A stretch of 64,000 nt of DNA from Rhabdornis inornatus (lineage: Eukaryota; Chordata; Aves; Passeriformes; Rhabdornithidae). How positions within the stretch are numbered: position 1 is the stretch's first letter; the number at the start of each line of letters is the position of its first letter. Below the pieces are notes generated by a model that was given only the letters and a program-made list of their open reading frames with translations, did not search any database and had not been told where the DNA came from. Positions 61,518 through 64,000 of the stretch are shown here, one piece after another. The position numbers were made by a program, and so were the translations under genes. The stretch lies in NCBI GenBank assembly GCA_013397075.1, contig VWZS01010177.1:1302117-1366116 (forward strand), in the 5' to 3' direction.

Positions 61518-61584
61518 ATGCAGAAGGACAGAATTTAACTGGTATTTATTTTGACAATACCAGTTAAATTCTGTCCTTCTGCAT
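61518..61584. repeat. Perfect 29 bp inverted repeat with 9 nt loop
   Basis: The left arm, 61,518-61,546, begins ATGCAGAAGGACAG. The right arm, 61,556-61,584, is its exact reverse complement. The spacer at 61,547-61,555 is TATTTTGAC. An RNA copy from either strand would fold into a 67 nt perfect hairpin, close to the size of a precursor microRNA. Real precursors usually have mismatches and bulges, so a recent inverted duplication by template switching fits better. It is not part of any recognised transposon. Confidence 0.95.
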
Positions 61585-62225
61585 TTTCATGCCATGAATT
61601 TGCCAACCTTGAAGATAAATTATCTAGTTCAGCTCAATGTAGCATTCAAGTATGTAATAAAATTCATTAGAGTTCATTTTAGCACATATGGATCTATGAG
61701 TAAATTAAACAATGTTGGGCCATGTTCTCTGAATCTGGAATCCAGGCATTTAGATTGTTGAATTGTTGAAACAGTGTTTGGCGTGTCTTCAACTAGTCCA
61801 AGTACTTTTATCCCATATCGTTTATCTCTGTACGTAGCACAGAATTCTTATTCCGCAAAGAATTTTCTTGTTCCTTGTAAATTATATGACTTTTTTGTTT
61901 AATTCCTCTGATGTGCTATGTCTATTTTGCCTAGGCTCCAACAATGAAATTTCTGGTACTATACCCAAGTATAGATCCTGATGGTGGGAACATGGAAAGG
62001 AAGGCACCAGAGTTACTGAATGCAATCAAGCAAATTAAATAATAAAATTAAATAGTAAAATAAAGTGCTAAAATCTTAACCATTGACGTGGTCATCTTTC
62101 ACAGTAACAGGTAGTGCCCAATGAACTGAAAATCAGGCAGTAGATGTGAGTGGTTCTAAAATAGGTATTGCGTGAGGTGAAATCACCCTTTATTTTACTT
62201 TGCTGGATTATGGGTAGTAGTAGAG
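61585..62225. other. AT-rich sequence, nothing recognised
   Basis: A short duplicated AAATTAAATAATAAAATTAA-type run lies near 62,032-62,062. No gene or repeat family was identified. Confidence 0.45.
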
Positions 62226-63297
62226 TGTTATATTTCAGTTGCGTGGCAAGGTTTTGGTAGTGGGGGTGTTACTGCTGTGACTTCTCTGAGAAAATGCCAG
62301 AAGTTTCCCCCACGTCCAACACAGTTAATGCCAGCCGGCTCCAATTGGGACCCACTGCTGGCCAAGGCCAAGCCCATCCGTGATGGTGGTAGCGTCTCTG
62401 AGAAAACAGATTTGAGAAGGGCAAAAAAACTGCTACACAACGTTAGCCAAAGAGAGGAGTGAAAACATCTGGAGAAAAACTATTCTACCAAGGTCAGTGA
62501 AGGAGGAGGGGGAGCATGTGCTCCAGGCGCCAGAGCTGAGATTCCCCTGAAGCCCATGGAGGCATGGTGCAGACCATGGTGAGGCAGCTGTGTCCCTGTC
62601 CCATGGAGGGGAGAGCAGAGTTTCTGCCTCAGCCCATTGGGTACCCCATGATGGGGCAGGCGGACACCAGAAAAAAGGCTTTGACCCTGTGGGAAGGCCA
62701 CACTGGAAAAACTCCTGGCACGACCTGTGGCCCCACGGGGACAGCGGCCTACACTGGAACACATGTGTGGGCAGGATCTGTGATCCTGTGGGGGGGATCC
62801 ACACTGAAACATTTTGTTACTGAGGGTCTCGTCTGTGGACGGGAGCCACAATGGAGCAGTTCATGAAGAACTCACATTGAAGAAGTTTGTGGAAAAGTCT
62901 CCTATGGGGGAGACCCCATGCTGGATGAATGGAACGGAATGAGGAGGAAGCAGTGGTAGAGAAAAAATGTGATGAACTGAGTACTACCCCATCCCCCTGC
63001 GCCTTTTTGGATGAGGTGGAGAAAATACCTCAGTGAGTTAATTTAAGCCCAGGAAGAAGGGAGGAATACAGGTAACATAGCTTCAATATTTGGGTTTATT
63101 TCTCATTAACTTGTTCTGATGGCTAATAAATTAATTTTCCCAAGTTGAGTCTGTTTTGCCCATTATAGTAATCGATAAGAGATCACTCCCTGTCCATAAC
63201 TCATGAGCCTTTCATCATATTTTTTTTTCCAGTTGAGGATGGCAGGGATAGAGTGTCTCAGTGGGGCCTCACACTCAGCCAGACTAAACCCACTACA
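62226..63297 (+). mobile_element. Avian ERVL-type solo LTR, about 1,072 bp
   Basis: The element starts TGTTATATTTCAG and ends ACTAAACCCACTACA; the termini are partly inverted. The left part has GTGGCAAGGTTTTGGTAG, CAGCCGGCTCC and GGCCAAGGCCAAGCCCATCC. The middle has a series of GTGG...CACTGGAA modules. The right part has GAGGAGGAAGCAGTGG, an AATAAA at 63,125-63,130, CCAAGTTGAGTCTGTTTTGC and a final GAGGATGGCAGGGATAGAG. It is the same family as 16,747-17,745 but better preserved, especially on the left. No clean 5 bp duplication is visible, and no internal retroviral sequence follows. The overlapping frames of 100 to 123 codons on both strands at 62,433-62,866 reflect its GC-rich, stop-poor composition. 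Confidence 0.9.
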
Positions 63298-63844
63298 GTC
63301 AGTTTCAGTTTTCAGGGGCTTAAATACATAGCAGGCAAATCATGTTGACTAAAAACAATCTTTCTTTTTCATCCCTGAGTATCACTGGATTTACCAGCAG
63401 TTAGTTGCTTGTATTCATGTATATTCAGGCAAAAGATCTAGCAAAGAGTCAGCAAGAATACATAAATCAAAGTTGTAAAGTGATTGATTTTATTTGATTT
63501 CCTATGGTTTTGATGGTCGGCCGGCTTTATGATTTTTAATCTGTTTATTTCATAATATTGATTGTGGTAATGGAACACTTAATATTTCAGCTTATTTTAA
63601 GCAATACGAATTATTTCTGTTTATGTGTGGATTTCATTCTTAATAACCAAACTGTGACAAACTAATGCTAATATAGAAAGGTCTTTCATTTTCAATCCAG
63701 CATTACAGGTGTTTATGTTAATGTCCAATTTCACAATGGCTTTATTGGAATTAAGTATCCATATTCCTCTGCTGCACACCACAGCAAAAGTATTTAGAGG
63801 GCTGGGTTTAGTTTATTGCGTTCACAATTGGGTGAGGTTTCAGC
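63298..63844. other. AT-rich sequence, nothing recognised
   Basis: No gene or repeat was identified between the LTR and the CR1 tail. Confidence 0.45.
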
Positions 63845-63940
63845 AAACTGGTATATTTGAAGGTGTGCCTGCTCATGACAGAGGAGTTTGAACTAGATGA
63901 TCTTTCAGGTCCTTCCAACCCAAACTATTCTACAATTTGA
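63845..63940 (+). repeat. CR1 LINE 3' tail
   Basis: GAAGGTGTGCCTGCTCATG, then TTTGAACTAGATGATCTTTC, then AGGTCCTTCCAACCCAAAC and a degraded ATTCTACAATTTGATGATG tail. It is in plus orientation and only about 95 bp is retained. Confidence 0.85.
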
Positions 63941-64000
63941 TGATGAAGATGATTGAAATATTTTCCATTGGCTTAATTACAGAAGCTACTCTTCCAACTG

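Noticed and set aside
61518..61584. Calling the perfect hairpin a microRNA gene
   Set aside because: Perfect 29 bp pairing without bulges is atypical of precursor microRNAs, and no expression or conservation evidence is available from sequence alone. It was kept as an inverted repeat.
62433..62866. Overlapping frames of 100 to 123 codons on both strands
   Set aside because: They are inside a solo LTR. Solo LTRs carry no genes, and the frames come from GC-rich, stop-poor sequence.
1..64000. Possibility of a bacterial or phage gene system, CRISPR array or RNA gene
   Set aside because: There are no dense long genes, no ribosome-binding sites, no regularly spaced direct repeats, and no tRNA or rRNA-like sequence. 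CR1 and ERVL elements point to a bird nuclear genome.

Overview
This window reads as vertebrate nuclear DNA, almost certainly from a bird. It is AT-rich and gene-poor, and most recognisable sequence is interspersed repeat: about 14 CR1 (chicken repeat 1) LINE fragments of differing age, plus several ERVL-type solo LTRs of families typical of avian and especially songbird genomes. The passerine assignment is inference. I found no exon, rRNA, tRNA, CRISPR array or bacterial-type gene that I can support. All open reading frames are short (160 codons or less), and those with recognisable protein similarity are decayed CR1 ORF2 (endonuclease, linker, reverse transcriptase). The window could be intergenic or lie inside a very large intron; the sequence alone does not decide.

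Layout. 1-7,690: AT-rich unique sequence with one old CR1 endonuclease remnant (2,590-2,920), an unassigned GC-richer patch (476-740) and a small palindromic repeat (3,148-3,193). 7,690-9,325: a possible antisense LTR fragment abutting a 1.1 kb CR1 3' half. 9,326-17,745: CR1 tails at 10.6 and 15.1 kb, then a 999 bp solo LTR with a perfect 5 bp target-site duplication. 17,746-32,470: long stretches without recognisable content, with CR1 fragments at 22.2, 28.2 and 30.5 kb. 32,470-33,155: a truncated LTR. 37-38.5 kb: a CR1 3' end followed by a TA-rich microsatellite. 40,851-41,455: a CpG-retaining LTR-like element with CCAAT boxes, a polyadenylation signal and a hairpin. 43.9-45.6 kb: a CR1 tail, then a CR1 split by a 568 bp solo LTR (a clear nested insertion). 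51.5-52.5 kb: old CR1. 55.9-57.6 kb: the longest CR1 copy, antisense, with an internal deletion. 59.5 kb: A/C-rich low complexity. 61.5 kb: a perfect 29 bp inverted repeat with a 9 nt loop. 62,226-63,297: another solo LTR, followed by a CR1 tail.

Nothing here works together as an operon or pathway. The window is best read as a record of retrotransposition, solo-LTR formation and small local rearrangement. The items most worth a second look are the 61.5 kb hairpin, the nested LTR-in-CR1, and the young-looking LTR-like element at 40.9 kb. I see no evidence for a previously undescribed molecular system. Family calls rest on remembered consensus patterns and were not checked by a search.
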